From NCBI GenBank assembly GCA_963773765.1, contig CAVZCC010000005.1:496001-560000 (forward strand): DNA of 64,000 bases. Direction: 5' to 3'. Under the pieces are notes generated by a model that was given only the letters and a program-made list of their open reading frames with translations, ran no database searches and was not told where the DNA came from. A program made the translations under genes and the position numbers. This stretch comes from CAVZCC01 sp963773765 (GTDB lineage: Bacteria > Actinomycetota > Acidimicrobiia > Acidimicrobiales > Microtrichaceae). Below are positions 36,894 to 46,648 of the stretch, in pieces. Each line of letters opens with the position of its first letter. The first letter of the stretch is position 1.

Positions 36894-38016
36894 GGGCGGC
36901 CGCCCCCACGTCCCGGACGGCGCGGACCACCCGGTCCACGTCGTCGTCGGTCATCCCGGAGCCGCTCGGGAGGCACACGCCCCGCCGGAACAGGTCCGCC
37001 GCCACCTCACCGCCCTCGCAGGGCACCGTGGCGAACAGGGGCTGCAGGTGCATCGGCTTCCACGCCGGCCGGGCCTCGATCTCCCGGGCGTCGAGGGCCG
37101 TGCACACCTCCAGCGGCGTGGCTCCGAAGTCATCGTCCAGGAGCACCACGGTGAGCCAGCCGTTGGGCCGGCCCCGTCGGTCCCACGGCATGAAGCCGAG
37201 GCCTGGTTCGTCGGCCAGGCCGGCGCGGTAGCGATCGTTGATGGCGTGACGACGGTCGATGCGGGGCGGGAGCCCCGCCAACTGCGCCCGGCCGACACCG
37301 GCGAGCAGGTTGGACAGGCGGTAGTTGTAGCCGACCTCGTCGTGCTCGTAGTGCAGCACCGGACGACGGGCCTGCGACGCCAGGTAGCGGGCACGCGCCA
37401 CCGAGTCCTCGTCGCCGACGAGCGTGCCGCCGCCTCCGGTCGTGATGATCTTGTTCCCGTTGAACGAGAAGGCGCCCAGTCCGGCCCAGGTGCCGGCGTG
37501 GCGACCCTGCCAGGTGGCTCCCAGGGCCTCGGCCGCGTCCTCGATGAGCACGACCCCGTGGCGGTCGCAGACCTCCGTGATGCGGTCCAACTGGGCGCAC
37601 TGTCCGTACAGGTCCACCGCGATCACCGCGGCGGGACGGCGGCCCTCCCCGGCGGCCCGGGCCAGCGCGGCGTCGAGCAGGACCGGGTCGAGGTTCCACG
37701 TCTCCCGCTCGCAGTCCACGAACCGCAGGTCGGCCCCGACGTAGCGCACCGCGTTGGCCGGCGCCACGAAGGTCAGGGTCGGGACGATGACCTCGTCGCC
37801 CGGCCCGATGCCGTGCAGCAGCAGTGCCAGGTGCAGCGCGGCGGTGCCGCTGGACAGTGCGGCGGCGGCCGGTGCGCCGCAGAAGTCGGCCAGTTCCGCC
37901 TCGAAGGCGTCCACGTCGGGGCCCAGCGGCGTGATCCAGTTGGAGTCGAAGGCCGCCAGCAGCCCGTCCCGTTCGGCCGGCCCGACATCGGGCGGGGACA
38001 GGTAGATGCGCGCCAC
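36886..38016 (-). CDS. DegT/DnrJ/EryC1 sugar aminotransferase (PglE-like)
   Basis: 376 aa from GTG 38014-38016 (RIYLSPPDVGPAERDGLLAA). PLP-dependent type I fold: LSSGTAALHLALLLHGIGPG, IEDAAEALGATW and the PLP lysine in FSFNGNKIITTGGGG. These enzymes transaminate 4-keto sugars. With the neighbouring PglC-, PglD- and PglF-like genes it fits a bacillosamine-type amino-sugar pathway. Confidence 0.9.
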   Translation of the reverse strand: MARIYLSPPDVGPAERDGLLAAFDSNWITPLGPDVDAFEAELADFCGAPAAAALSSGTAALHLALLLHGIGPGDEVIVPTLTFVAPANAVRYVGADLRFVDCERETWNLDPVLLDAALARAAGEGRRPAAVIAVDLYGQCAQLDRITEVCDRHGVVLIEDAAEALGATWQGRHAGTWAGLGAFSFNGNKIITTGGGGTLVGDEDSVARARYLASQARRPVLHYEHDEVGYNYRLSNLLAGVGRAQLAGLPPRIDRRHAINDRYRAGLADEPGLGFMPWDRRGRPNGWLTVVLLDDDFGATPLEVCTALDAREIEARPAWKPMHLQPLFATVPCEGGEVAADLFRRGVCLPSGSGMTDDDVDRVVRAVRDVGAAARA

Positions 38017-38093
38017 GAGCGCCGAGGGTACCGGTCGCCCGTCAGGGCTCCAATGACGTGGGCCGGCCCCCGGAGATGGCACCATCGGGGGCG

Positions 38094-38792
38094 ATGGATC
38101 GACCGTACCGGGGCAAGCGGGTGATGGACCTGGCCATCCTGGCCGTCGTCGCCGTCCCTGCTGTGGTCATCGGGACGGCGTGCGCGCTCGCGGTCCGGGT
38201 CACGTCCCGCGGTCCGGTGTTCTTCCGCCAGGAGCGCGTCGGCATGGGTGGCCGCCTGTTCCGGGTGTGGAAGTTCCGCACCATGGTCGACGGTGACAAC
38301 CCGGTCTTCCCCGATGCCAGCCGGATCACATCGGCCGGCCGGGTGCTCCGCCGCCTCTCGCTGGACGAGCTGCCGCAACTGGTCAACGTGGCGACGGGCG
38401 AGATGAGCGTGGTGGGCCCCCGCCCGACGCTCGCCTACCAGGTCGAGCGCTACGACGACCGCCAGCGCCGTCGCCTGGCCGTCCGTCCCGGCCTCACCGG
38501 CCTGGCGCAGGTGTCGGGGCGCAACGCGCTGAGCTGGACGGACCGCATCGAGTTCGACCTCGACTACGTGGACACCCAGTCCCCGCTGACGGACCTCCGC
38601 ATCATCGTCCGCACGTTCGCCACGATGCTCTCCGGTGAGGGGGTCGAGGGCCACCCGACCGATGACCCGCTGGCGAGCGAGGCCGCGCCCGGGACCGGCA
38701 GGACGCAGCGCCGGAGCGTCCCGGGGCCGGGGCACGCGCTCCCCGACGCCGAGGTCGACGCCACTGGGCCACCGGCCGGGGCGACCTCGTGA
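38094..38792 (+). CDS. Undecaprenyl-phosphate sugar-phosphate transferase (PglC-like)
   Basis: 232 aa, ATG start. One N-terminal re-entrant helix (LAILAVVAVPAVVIGTACAL), then the bacterial sugar-transferase core: SRGPVFFRQERVGMGGRLFR, VWKFRTM, RLSLDELPQLVNV (catalytic DE) and VGPRPTL. It starts glycan assembly on the lipid carrier. The last 45 residues are a disordered Pro/Gly-rich tail. It couples to the next gene (TCGTGA overlap). Confidence 0.92.
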   Translation: MDRPYRGKRVMDLAILAVVAVPAVVIGTACALAVRVTSRGPVFFRQERVGMGGRLFRVWKFRTMVDGDNPVFPDASRITSAGRVLRRLSLDELPQLVNVATGEMSVVGPRPTLAYQVERYDDRQRRRLAVRPGLTGLAQVSGRNALSWTDRIEFDLDYVDTQSPLTDLRIIVRTFATMLSGEGVEGHPTDDPLASEAAPGTGRTQRRSVPGPGHALPDAEVDATGPPAGATS

Positions 38793-39412
38793 CCAGGGTC
38801 GTGATCGTGGGGGCCGGCGGCCACGGCCGCGAGGTGTACGGAGCCCTGCTCGCAGCCGGGGCCGACTGGGACGTGGTGGGCTTCGTCGACGACGCCCCTG
38901 CACACCCCGGGCGGCTGGTCCGACTGGACGTCCCCCTGCTGGGGGACCTGGACGAGCTCCTGGCCCGGCCCGCCCCCTACGCCATCGGGGTGGGGACGCC
39001 GGCCGCCCGCCGGCGGGTGGTCGAACGGCTGGCGCCCGTCCCCGACGGTCCCGTGACCGTGGTGCACCCCGGGGCCCACCTGGGCCCGGACACGCACCTG
39101 GGCGAGGGGGCGGTGGTGTTCGACCGCTGCACCATCACCACCAACGTCCACATCGGCCGCCACACCCACCTGAACGTCGGGTGCGCGGTGCAGCACGACA
39201 CGCTCGTGGGTGACTTCGTGCAGTTCAGTCCCGGGGTGTTCGTCAACGGCGACTGCGAGATCGACCATGACGTCTTCCTGGGGACGGGGGCCATCATCAC
39301 CCGTGGCTGCACCGTCGGAGCAGGGGCCCGCGTGGGTGCCGGCGCCGTGGTCCTGTCCGACGTGGAACCGGGCACGACCGTGGTGGGCGTTCCGGCCCGC
39401 GTCGTCTCCTAG
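38789..39412 (+). CDS. NeuD/PglD-family sugar O/N-acetyltransferase
   Basis: 207 aa, GTG start. N-terminal Rossmann part RVVIVGAGGHGREVYGALLA, then a left-handed beta-helix of hexapeptide repeats (IGRHTHLNVGCAVQHDTLVG, GTGAIITRGCTVGAGARVGA). PglD acetylates the 4-amino sugar made by a PglE-type enzyme, and the aminotransferase gene lies just upstream, divergent. Ends convergent with the nucleotidyltransferase gene (4-base overlap). Confidence 0.9.
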   Translation: MTRVVIVGAGGHGREVYGALLAAGADWDVVGFVDDAPAHPGRLVRLDVPLLGDLDELLARPAPYAIGVGTPAARRRVVERLAPVPDGPVTVVHPGAHLGPDTHLGEGAVVFDRCTITTNVHIGRHTHLNVGCAVQHDTLVGDFVQFSPGVFVNGDCEIDHDVFLGTGAIITRGCTVGAGARVGAGAVVLSDVEPGTTVVGVPARVVS

Positions 39413-40458
39413 GCACGACCTCGACGTGCCGCGGGCCGCACCAGGGGGGCGACGGCCAGGAGGTACCCGGGGAGGCGTCGCGGGCGGGCGGCCAGCGTCG
39501 CCTCCACCGTGAGCCGGCCGAAGGGCTGCGGATCGCGCCGGTGGAGACCGATCCAGCGTCGTTCCCGGGCCGATGACGGGCCATGGCCCAGCCAGTCCAG
39601 TTCCGCTCGCCACGCACCGGGGAGGAACTCCCGGGCGGACAGCGCCGGGGCCAGCGCCCTCCATCGGCGGAGCACGACCAGCACCGAACGGTGGTCGCTG
39701 GTCCGGGACAGCTGCAGCAGGTCGCGGAGGTTGCTGGCCCGGGGCCGGGGTGAGCCCAGCCCGACGTGGACCAGTGCGTGGGCCAGGTGGAGCTCGGGCG
39801 GCAGGGTCCGCACCTCCCTCCCACCGAGGTCGAAGACGGCCGGCGGGCACCAGAGGTCAGCCACGTCGATGAGCTGCCCCCACGGACCGGTGGCCACGGT
39901 CCGGTGCAGGTCGATCTCCCAGCCGTCCCGGTCCCGCAGGGTGACGCTCTTGGCGACCGAGTGTTCGTACCGCCTGCCGACGGGCGGGAACGCCCGACGG
40001 GCCCCGCCCGCCTCCAGGGCACGGACGGCGCGGCCCAGATCGCACCCCGGCACGAGGACGTCGATGTCGCCGAACTCCCGCCAGGAGGCATCGGGGTAGG
40101 CGGTGTGGGCCAGGGCCGGGCCCTTCAACACCCGGTGGTCGATCCGTGCCGCCTCGAGCCGGTCGACCACCTCCACGAGCCGGGCCTCGAGCATCAGGGC
40201 CACCGCGGCGCTGCGCCGCTGGGAGGCCACGAGCTCCTCCAGGGTCGGTGGCTCCACCTGCACCGCGCCGGTCCGGATGCACTCCAGCGCCAGGCCGAGG
40301 GTCCGGTCCGCGACGACCATGCCGCGCCACCTCCGGCCGGCATCCTGGTCCAGGACCACCGGTGCGTCTCCGACACGATCCGGACCGTCGGGCAGGCCGA
40401 TGCCCAGCAGGACCTCCCGGGCCGACGCCGCCGCCCGGTCCGCGGGCGCCGGGCTCAC
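39409..40458 (-). CDS. Nucleotidyltransferase-family protein (NTP_transf_5 type)
   Basis: 349 aa from GTG 40456-40458. The core is HRVLKGPALAHTAYPDASWR followed by EFGDIDVLVPGCDLGRAVRA, the G-x-D-x-D nucleotidyltransferase motif, then WEIDLHRTVATGPWG. Biochemical role of this family is unknown; it is often found with PqqD-like and HprK-like genes in polysaccharide or peptide-modification loci. It is coupled to the PqqD-like gene by a GTGA overlap. Confidence 0.8.
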   Translation of the reverse strand: MSPAPADRAAASAREVLLGIGLPDGPDRVGDAPVVLDQDAGRRWRGMVVADRTLGLALECIRTGAVQVEPPTLEELVASQRRSAAVALMLEARLVEVVDRLEAARIDHRVLKGPALAHTAYPDASWREFGDIDVLVPGCDLGRAVRALEAGGARRAFPPVGRRYEHSVAKSVTLRDRDGWEIDLHRTVATGPWGQLIDVADLWCPPAVFDLGGREVRTLPPELHLAHALVHVGLGSPRPRASNLRDLLQLSRTSDHRSVLVVLRRWRALAPALSAREFLPGAWRAELDWLGHGPSSARERRWIGLHRRDPQPFGRLTVEATLAARPRRLPGYLLAVAPLVRPAARRGRA

Positions 40459-40754
40459 CGGGGCTCCACCAGGTCGCTGGCGGCCAACAGGGTGAGGGCG
40501 TCGGCGAGGATCGACCTGCCCTCGGGTGGGAGGTCGGGGTGCTGGTTCCGGGCCCGGGACTCGAGTTGACCGAGGTCCCCGGGGTGGTCGAGCAGTTCCC
40601 ACACCAGCGCGGCCGCTCCGGACAGGGCGAGCGGCTCCTCGGCCCCGACGGGCAGGGCGAGGATGCCGTCGAACACGTGGCGCCAGAGCACCGAGGGGAC
40701 CCGGTGCCACGAGGCGCTCGTCAGGCCGGCCGGCCCGTCCCGATCACCCGTCAT
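40455..40754 (-). CDS. PqqD-like small protein (RiPP-recognition-type winged helix)
   Basis: 99 aa, ATG at 40752-40754. The core HVFDGILALPVGAEEPLALS then GAAALVWELLDHPGDLGQLE and ADALTLLAASDLVEP matches the PqqD fold: three strands, then three helices with L-s-x-x-A-x-x-v-W. PqqD proteins present peptides to modifying enzymes. Its start overlaps the membrane protein upstream and its stop the nucleotidyltransferase downstream. Confidence 0.78.
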   Translation of the reverse strand: MTGDRDGPAGLTSASWHRVPSVLWRHVFDGILALPVGAEEPLALSGAAALVWELLDHPGDLGQLESRARNQHPDLPPEGRSILADALTLLAASDLVEPR

Positions 40755-41454
40755 CGTTCGATGCTGCCACGGGACCGGACAGGGCGGCACCGGCCATCAC
40801 CGCCACGGCATCCAGCGCCAGCAGCACCACGGCCCCGGCGATGGCGTCGGCCGGCGACATGGCCATGATGGCCCGGCTTCCCGCGAGGGCCAGGACGCAA
40901 TGGGCCACCGAGGTCACGGCCAGGCCCGCACCCCGCAACGGGCGGCGGTAGCCCAGGAGCACGGGGGCGACGAGGACGGCGCCCACGGCCACCGCCGTGC
41001 ACAGGGGAGCCACCCGTTCGGCCGCACCGACCCAGGCCGCCCCCATCACCAGGGCCACCAGCATCCCGGTGCCGACCGGGCCCGGCGACTCGTCCCGCCA
41101 CCAGCGGAGGGCGGCGACCGGGGCCAGGCAGACCGCAGCTGCCAGCGCCGGTTCGGTGTCCGGCACCGCCGACCACACCCCGACCAGGCTCACCAGGGCC
41201 AGGGGCCAGGTCCACCGGCCGAGGGGATGCGGTGGCCGGCCTGGATCGGCCGGTGCCACCGCCACCGCAGCGACGAGCATCCACGGGAACCATCGCGCCA
41301 CCCCGGCCCAGACCGAGAGGAGGGACGCGGCGCTCAGGACCAACCCGGGGACCCGGAGTCGGAACACCAACGGACCCCGGCTGTCCACCAGGGCGAGGAC
41401 GCCCCCGATCCCCAGCGCCACGGCGGCGAGGAGGACGTGGTACCGGTCGATCAC
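40744..41454 (-). CDS. Hypothetical membrane protein with about seven helices
   Basis: 236 aa from GTG 41452-41454. Almost entirely hydrophobic, with Ala/Val-rich helices and a few conserved-looking Trp and Arg residues (LRWWRDESPGPVG). No family recognised. It is the first gene of a three-gene operon with PqqD and the nucleotidyltransferase. Confidence 0.65.
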   Translation of the reverse strand: MIDRYHVLLAAVALGIGGVLALVDSRGPLVFRLRVPGLVLSAASLLSVWAGVARWFPWMLVAAVAVAPADPGRPPHPLGRWTWPLALVSLVGVWSAVPDTEPALAAAVCLAPVAALRWWRDESPGPVGTGMLVALVMGAAWVGAAERVAPLCTAVAVGAVLVAPVLLGYRRPLRGAGLAVTSVAHCVLALAGSRAIMAMSPADAIAGAVVLLALDAVAVMAGAALSGPVAASNDDG

Positions 41455-41507
41455 CCCTGTACCCTGCCCGACTGGGCACCCCACCACGGGGCATGAGAGG
41501 ACGGATC

Positions 41508-42470
41508 ATGAAGATCGTGGTCACCGGGGGCGCCGGGTTCATCGGGGCCAACCTGTGCCGGATGCTGTCGGGGACCGCCGGGGTCGACCACGTGGTGGCG
41601 TTCGACAACCTGTCCACCGGCTTCGCCTCCAACCTGGACGGCGTGGACGCCACGCTGGTGGAGGCCTCCATCCTGGACCCCGCTGCGCTCGACGCCGCGC
41701 TGGATGGAGCGGGGGCCGTGGTCCACCTGGGGGCACGCGGTTCGGTCCCCCGTTCCGTCGCCGATCCCATCGCCTCGCACGAGGCGAACGCCACCGGCAC
41801 CGCACAGGTCCTGGAGGCGGCGCGCCGTGCCGGTGACCTGCACGTGGTGGTGGCGTCCTCGTCCTCGGTGTACGGGGCCAACACGACGCTGCCCAAGGTG
41901 GAGGACATGGTCGCCCGGCCGGTGAGCCCCTACGCGGCCTCCAAGCTGGCCACCGAGTCCTATGCGCTGGCCTGGCAGCACACCTATGGGCTGCCGACCC
42001 TGGCGTTCCGGTTCTTCAACGTGTTCGGTCCGCTGCAGCCGGCGTGGCACGACTACGCCGCGGTGGTGCCCGCGTTCCTGTCCGCCGCGCTGCACGGTCG
42101 ACCACTGCCGGTGCACGGCGACGGCACCCAGTCCCGTGATTTCACGTTCGTGGGCACCGTGTGCGAGGTCCTGACCGACGCCGTGCTCCGGCGGGTGGTG
42201 TCGGACACGCCGGTGAACCTGGCCTACGGGACGCGCACGAGCCTGCTCGAGATGATCGCGGTGCTGGAGGAGCAGCTCGGTCGGCCGCTGGAGGTCGAGC
42301 ACCACCCGACGCGGGCGGGCGACGTCCGACACACGCAGGCCGACAACTCGCGCCTGCGCGACCTCTTCCCCGACGTGCACCCGACTCCCCTGGCCGACGG
42401 CCTGGCCGCCACGGTGGACTGGTTCCGCTCCCAGCCGGACGAGGCACCCCTGCCCCGGACGGCGGGCTGA
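41508..42470 (+). CDS. NAD-dependent nucleotide-sugar epimerase
   Basis: 320 aa, ATG start with GAGAGGA upstream. NAD-binding GGAGFIGANL, catalytic SSSSVYGAN and YAASK, and FRFFNVFGPLQ place it in the extended SDR UDP-glucose/GlcNAc 4-epimerase group (WbpP/GalE-like). It supplies an epimerised sugar for the surrounding glycan locus. Confidence 0.9.
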   Translation: MKIVVTGGAGFIGANLCRMLSGTAGVDHVVAFDNLSTGFASNLDGVDATLVEASILDPAALDAALDGAGAVVHLGARGSVPRSVADPIASHEANATGTAQVLEAARRAGDLHVVVASSSSVYGANTTLPKVEDMVARPVSPYAASKLATESYALAWQHTYGLPTLAFRFFNVFGPLQPAWHDYAAVVPAFLSAALHGRPLPVHGDGTQSRDFTFVGTVCEVLTDAVLRRVVSDTPVNLAYGTRTSLLEMIAVLEEQLGRPLEVEHHPTRAGDVRHTQADNSRLRDLFPDVHPTPLADGLAATVDWFRSQPDEAPLPRTAG

Positions 42471-42481
42471 CCCCAGGCCGG

Positions 42482-44283
42482 TCAGGCCGATTCGGCCACC
42501 CCGCGGCCGGCCTCCCGGAGGTCCACCACGGTGGAGCCCGGGGATGACCCGACGACCGTCTCCGGCGACACCGGATCCACGATCACCCGGAAGATCAGGG
42601 GGTGCTCGGAGGCCACCGGATGCTCGTCCTGGCCGAACAGCACCTCGTGCAGCTTCTCGCCCGGCCGGAGGCCGGTGTAGACGATCTCGATCCGGCGCTC
42701 GCGACTCGGCGATGAGCCGCCGGGCCAGGTCGGCGATGCGGACCGGCTCGCCCATGTCGAGCACCATCACCTCGCCGTCGCGGCCGAGGGCGCCGGCCTG
42801 GATGACCAGCTCGCAGGCTTCCGGGATGGTCATGAAGAAGCGGGTGACCTCGGGGTCGGTCACCGTCACCGGACCGCCCCGCTCGATCTGGGCCCGGAAC
42901 AGGGGCAGGACCGACCCCCGGCTGCCCAGCACGTTGCCGAACCGGACGCTGAGGTAGGTCCCGTCGAAGCGTGCGCCGGCATCGGCGGTGAGCTGCTCGG
43001 CGAGTCGCTTGGTCCGGCCCAGCACCGACGTGGGGTCGGCCGCCTTGTCGGTGGAGATGTTGACGAAGCGGTCCACGTCGAACTGGCCGGACACGCTCGA
43101 GCAGGTTCTGGGTGCCCCACGACGTTGGTCTTCCAGCCCTCGTCCGGGTGCATCTCCAGCAGCGGCAGGTGCTTGAGCGCGGCGGCGTGGAAGACCACCT
43201 CGGGGCGGTGCTCGTCGAAGACCTCCGCCAGCCGCTCCTGGTCCCGGATGCAGGCCACGACGAGGTCCCGGCTGTCGAGCAGTCCCCGACCCTCGATGGA
43301 GATCTGGACCGCCTGCAGCGCCGACTCGTCCCGGTCCAGCATGACCAGCGACGCCGGCGCGAAGCGGTGGATCTGGCGGCACAGCTCGGAGCCGATCGAC
43401 CCGCCGGCCCCGGTCACCAGCACCCGCCGACCGGTCAGGTAGCCGGCGACGGACGTCGATGTCCAGGGTGAGCTCCCGGCGACCCAGCAGGTCGGCCTCG
43501 GTCAGCGGGTCGGATGTCGCCCACGCGGACGCGGGGAGCCGAACAGCTCGCCCACGGGGGGAGGACCAGCGTCGTCCAGTCCCGGCGTCGCTCGGCGGCA
43601 TGGGCCAGGTCACGGACGAGCTCGCCGGACGCGGACGGGATGGCGATGACCAGGGCCGGGCACCGGTCAGCTCGGCGGCGTCCGCGATGGCCGCCCGACC
43701 GCCCGGACACGGCGACGCCCTTGACCCGGAGGTTCGCGCAGGTCCGGGTTGTCGTCGAGGAGGGCCACCGGGTGGTACGGGCCCGACTCGCAGCATCGCC
43801 GTGACGGATCTGCAGCCCGCCGTCGCCGGCACCGAACACGATGACCGGGCTGCGACCGTCGGCGTCGGCCCGGGTCCAGCGCTCCAGCATGATCCGCCAG
43901 CCGAACCGGCCGCGACATCATGACGAACAGGCCGAGGAAGCCGGCCACGATCGTGGCGCTCAGCGGGAGGCGGACGCCCAGCCCAGGAGGTTGGCGGCCA
44001 CGACCAGCGGCGGTGACCACCAGCGACGGTGCGGACCGTCGCCGCCACCTCTTCGAAGGTGCCGTAGCGCCAGCGGTGGACGTAGAGCCCGACGAGCCGG
44101 CCGACCAGCGACCTGGGCCAGCCCGGCCACCGCGGCGAGCCAGAGCACCCCGAACAGGTCGACCTTGGACGAGGCTGAGCTCGTAGCGCAGGAACGTGGC
44201 CGCGCACAGGCCGACGAACCAGCTGGACGCGTCGAAACCCGACTGCAGGACAGAACCGGTACCGCACGAAGTAGCCGCGCCAT
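42482..44283 (-). CDS. FlaA1/CapD/PglF-like nucleotide-sugar 4,6-dehydratase, heavily frameshifted
   Basis: Conserved segments occur in order in changing frames: N-terminal helices (KVDLFGVLWLAAVAGLAQ), GRSPVIVFGAGDGGLQI, then GELVRDLAHAAERR, the NAD motif RRVLVTGAGGSIGSELCRQI, FHAAALKHLPLLEMHPDE, the catalytic STDKAADPTSVLGRTKR, LPLFRAQIERGGPVTVTDPE and the C-terminal IEIVYTGLRPGEKLHEVLF, ending GRGVAESA. Repairs at about 42700, 43096, 43117, 43453, 43510, 43535 and more upstream each remove one base. Start set at ATG 44281-44283 but not certain. It is the PglF-like member of the amino-sugar set. Confidence 0.8.
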
Positions 44284-44505
44284 CACCCCAGAACCCCCGT
44301 CATCACGCCGGATCGCCCCACCGACGCCGGTCCAGTGACACGATGTTCTTCACCCGGCGGACAAGTGGGTACCGCCACGGAGGAGTGAAACACTCCAACC
44401 GCCCTCGGTGACACGAACGCCGACTCGCTGGTGCACGGCCGCCACGTTGACTCACCGCCGGAGCGCCGACTCACACTGGGGCCGTTCGTCGAGGGGGCGA
44501 CCGGA

Positions 44506-45795
44506 ATGGACTCGATCGGCGAGCGGCTGGCCGTCGTCGGCCAGGGCTACGTCGGCCTGCCCGTCGCGGTCCGGGCCGTCGAGGCCGGCTACGACGTGGT
44601 CGGCTTCGAGGTCGACCGGCCGCAAGGTCGAGGCGCTCAACGCCGGGCGCTCCCACGTCGAGGACATCACCGACGACCAGCCTGGCCGGCGTGCATCGGC
44701 GACCGGCCGCTACCGCGCCATCGTCGGACCCGGCCGACCTGGCCGGCTTCGACGTCGCCGTCATCTCGGTGCCCACCCCGATGGGCGAGGGCGCGCCGGA
44801 CCTGTCGCTACATCGAGGCCGCCGCCGCGACGCTGGCGCCGCACCTCCGCGCCGGGCGCGACGCGTGATCCTGGAGTCGACCACCTACCCGGGCACCACC
44901 GAGGAGCTGGTCGGCTCCGATCCTGGAGGAGGGCTCCGGGCTCCGGGCCGGCGCCGGACTTCCACCTCGGCTACAGCCCCGAGCGCATCGACCCGGGCAA
45001 CGCCGACCTGGCGCCTGGAGAACACGCCCAAGGTCGTCTCCGGCGTCGACGCCGCCTCGCTCGCCGCGGTGCAGGGCTTCTTCGACCGCCTCGTCGAGAC
45101 GCACCGTGCCGGTCTCGGGCACCCGGGAGGCCGAGCTGACCAAGCTGCTCGAGAACACGTTCCGCCACGTCAACATCGCGCTGGTCAACGAGCTGGCGAT
45201 GTTCGCCCACGACCTCGGCATCGACGTCTGGGAGGCCATCGACGCCGCCTCGACCAAGCCGTTCGGCTACATGCGGTTCACGCCCGGGCCCGGGCGTCGG
45301 CGGGCACTGCCTGCCGATCGACCCGTCGTACCTGTCGTGGCAGGTCGAGCGCTCGCCTCGGCCAGACGTTCCGGTTCGTCGAGCTGGCCAACGACGTCAA
45401 CGAGCACATGCCCGACTACGTCGTGCGGCGCGTCCAGGCGCTGCTCAACGACCAGTCGCAAGGCGGTCAACGGCTCGCACGATCCTGGTCTCGGCCTCGC
45501 CTACAAGGCCAACACCGGCGACGCCCGGGAGACGCCCGTCCCGACCCGATCGTCGAACAGCTCCAGGCCCTCGGCGCCGACGTGCTCGCTCGTCGGACCC
45601 CCACGTGGCCGACCACCAGTTCCCCGCCGGCGTGACGCGGGTCGAGGGCACCCACCGACGACCTGGCGTCAGCCGACCTGGTCGCTCTACCTGGTCGACC
45701 ACGCCGACTTCGACCGCGACGCGATCGCCTCGACCGACACCCCCGTCCTGGACTGCCGTCGGGCCCTCAAGGGGCCCCGCGTCCAGTACCTGTGA
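44506..45795 (+). CDS. UDP-sugar 6-dehydrogenase (WbpA/WecC-like), heavily frameshifted
   Basis: The protein reads through three frames: start MDSIGERLAVVGQGYVGLPV (NAD motif), DVAVISVPTPMGEGAPDLS, ESTTYPGTTEELVG, FHLGYSPERIDPGNA, ENTFRHVNIALVNELAMFAH, the catalytic cysteine in GGHCLPIDPSYLSW-type sequence, FRFVELANDVNEHMPDYVVR and ending CRRALKGPRVQYL. At least fifteen one-base insertions can be located (for example about 44620, 44682, 44726, 44809, 44922, 45016, 45101, 45293, 45355), plus one apparent deletion near 45480. It makes a uronic-acid nucleotide sugar. Overlaps the next gene by GTGA. Confidence 0.85.
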
Positions 45796-46648
45796 CCGAC
45801 GGGACCCGAGCCGGCGCCGCGGAGCGCCTCATCCCCGTGGTCCGGACCCTGGTCAAGGGCTCGGCCGCGGCGGCCGACCGGATCCGCCCGCCGGCACCGG
45901 GCATCACGATCCTCATCTACCACCGGGTCGGCGCCGGCGTCGGGCGGCCAGATGGACCTGGCACCCGACCGCCTTCGAGGACCAGCTCGCCTGGCTGGGC
46001 AGCGACACAACGGGTGATCACGCCTGGACCAGGCGCTGGGCGAGCTGTCGCAGCCGGGCGGTCCGGCTCGCCCCGGCGTGGTGCTGACCTTCGACGACGG
46101 CACCACCGACTGGGTCGAGCACGTCCTGCCCGCGCTGGAGCGGCAGCGCGTGCCGGCCACGTTCTACGTGGCCACCCGGTTCGTGGAGGAGCGGGTGGAC
46201 GCTGCCCGGCGATGGCCGCCCGATCTCCTGGGCCGGGCTGGCGGAGCTGGCCGACTCGGAGCTGGTCACCATCGGCTCCCACACCCACGGCCACCTGTTG
46301 CTGGACCGGCTGACGGAGCGGGCCGTCGCAGGAGGAGCTGGACCGGTCGATCGAGCTGCTCGGCGAGCGGCTGGGCGTCGGCGCCGGAGCACTTCGCCTA
46401 CCCGAAGGCCGTCGCCGGGTCACCCCCGGCCGAGGACGGCGGTCCGGTCCCGGTTCCGCTCCGCGGTGCTGGCCGGCACCCGGGCCAACGGGCCGGGCCA
46501 GGATCCGTACCGGCTGCGGCAGGTCCCCGATCCAGCCGCTCCGACGGGATGCGCTGGTTCCGACGCAAGGCGGGCGGCGGCCTGGCGCTCGAGGACGACC
46601 TGCGCCGCACGGCCAACCGCGTCCGCTACCGGGGCACGGACCTCATGA
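45792..46648 (+). CDS. Polysaccharide deacetylase (NodB/CE4), frameshifted
   Basis: Starts MTDGTRAGAAERLIPVVRTL, then ILIYHRVGAG. In a second frame come the NodB metal-site motifs LTFDDGTTDWVEHVLPALER and, later, TIGSHTHGHLLLDRL (H-x3-H), then HFAYPKAVAGSP. CE4 enzymes remove N-acetyl groups from glycans with a divalent metal. Several single-base insertions split it. The ATGA at 46645-46648 couples it to the next glycosyltransferase. Confidence 0.82.
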
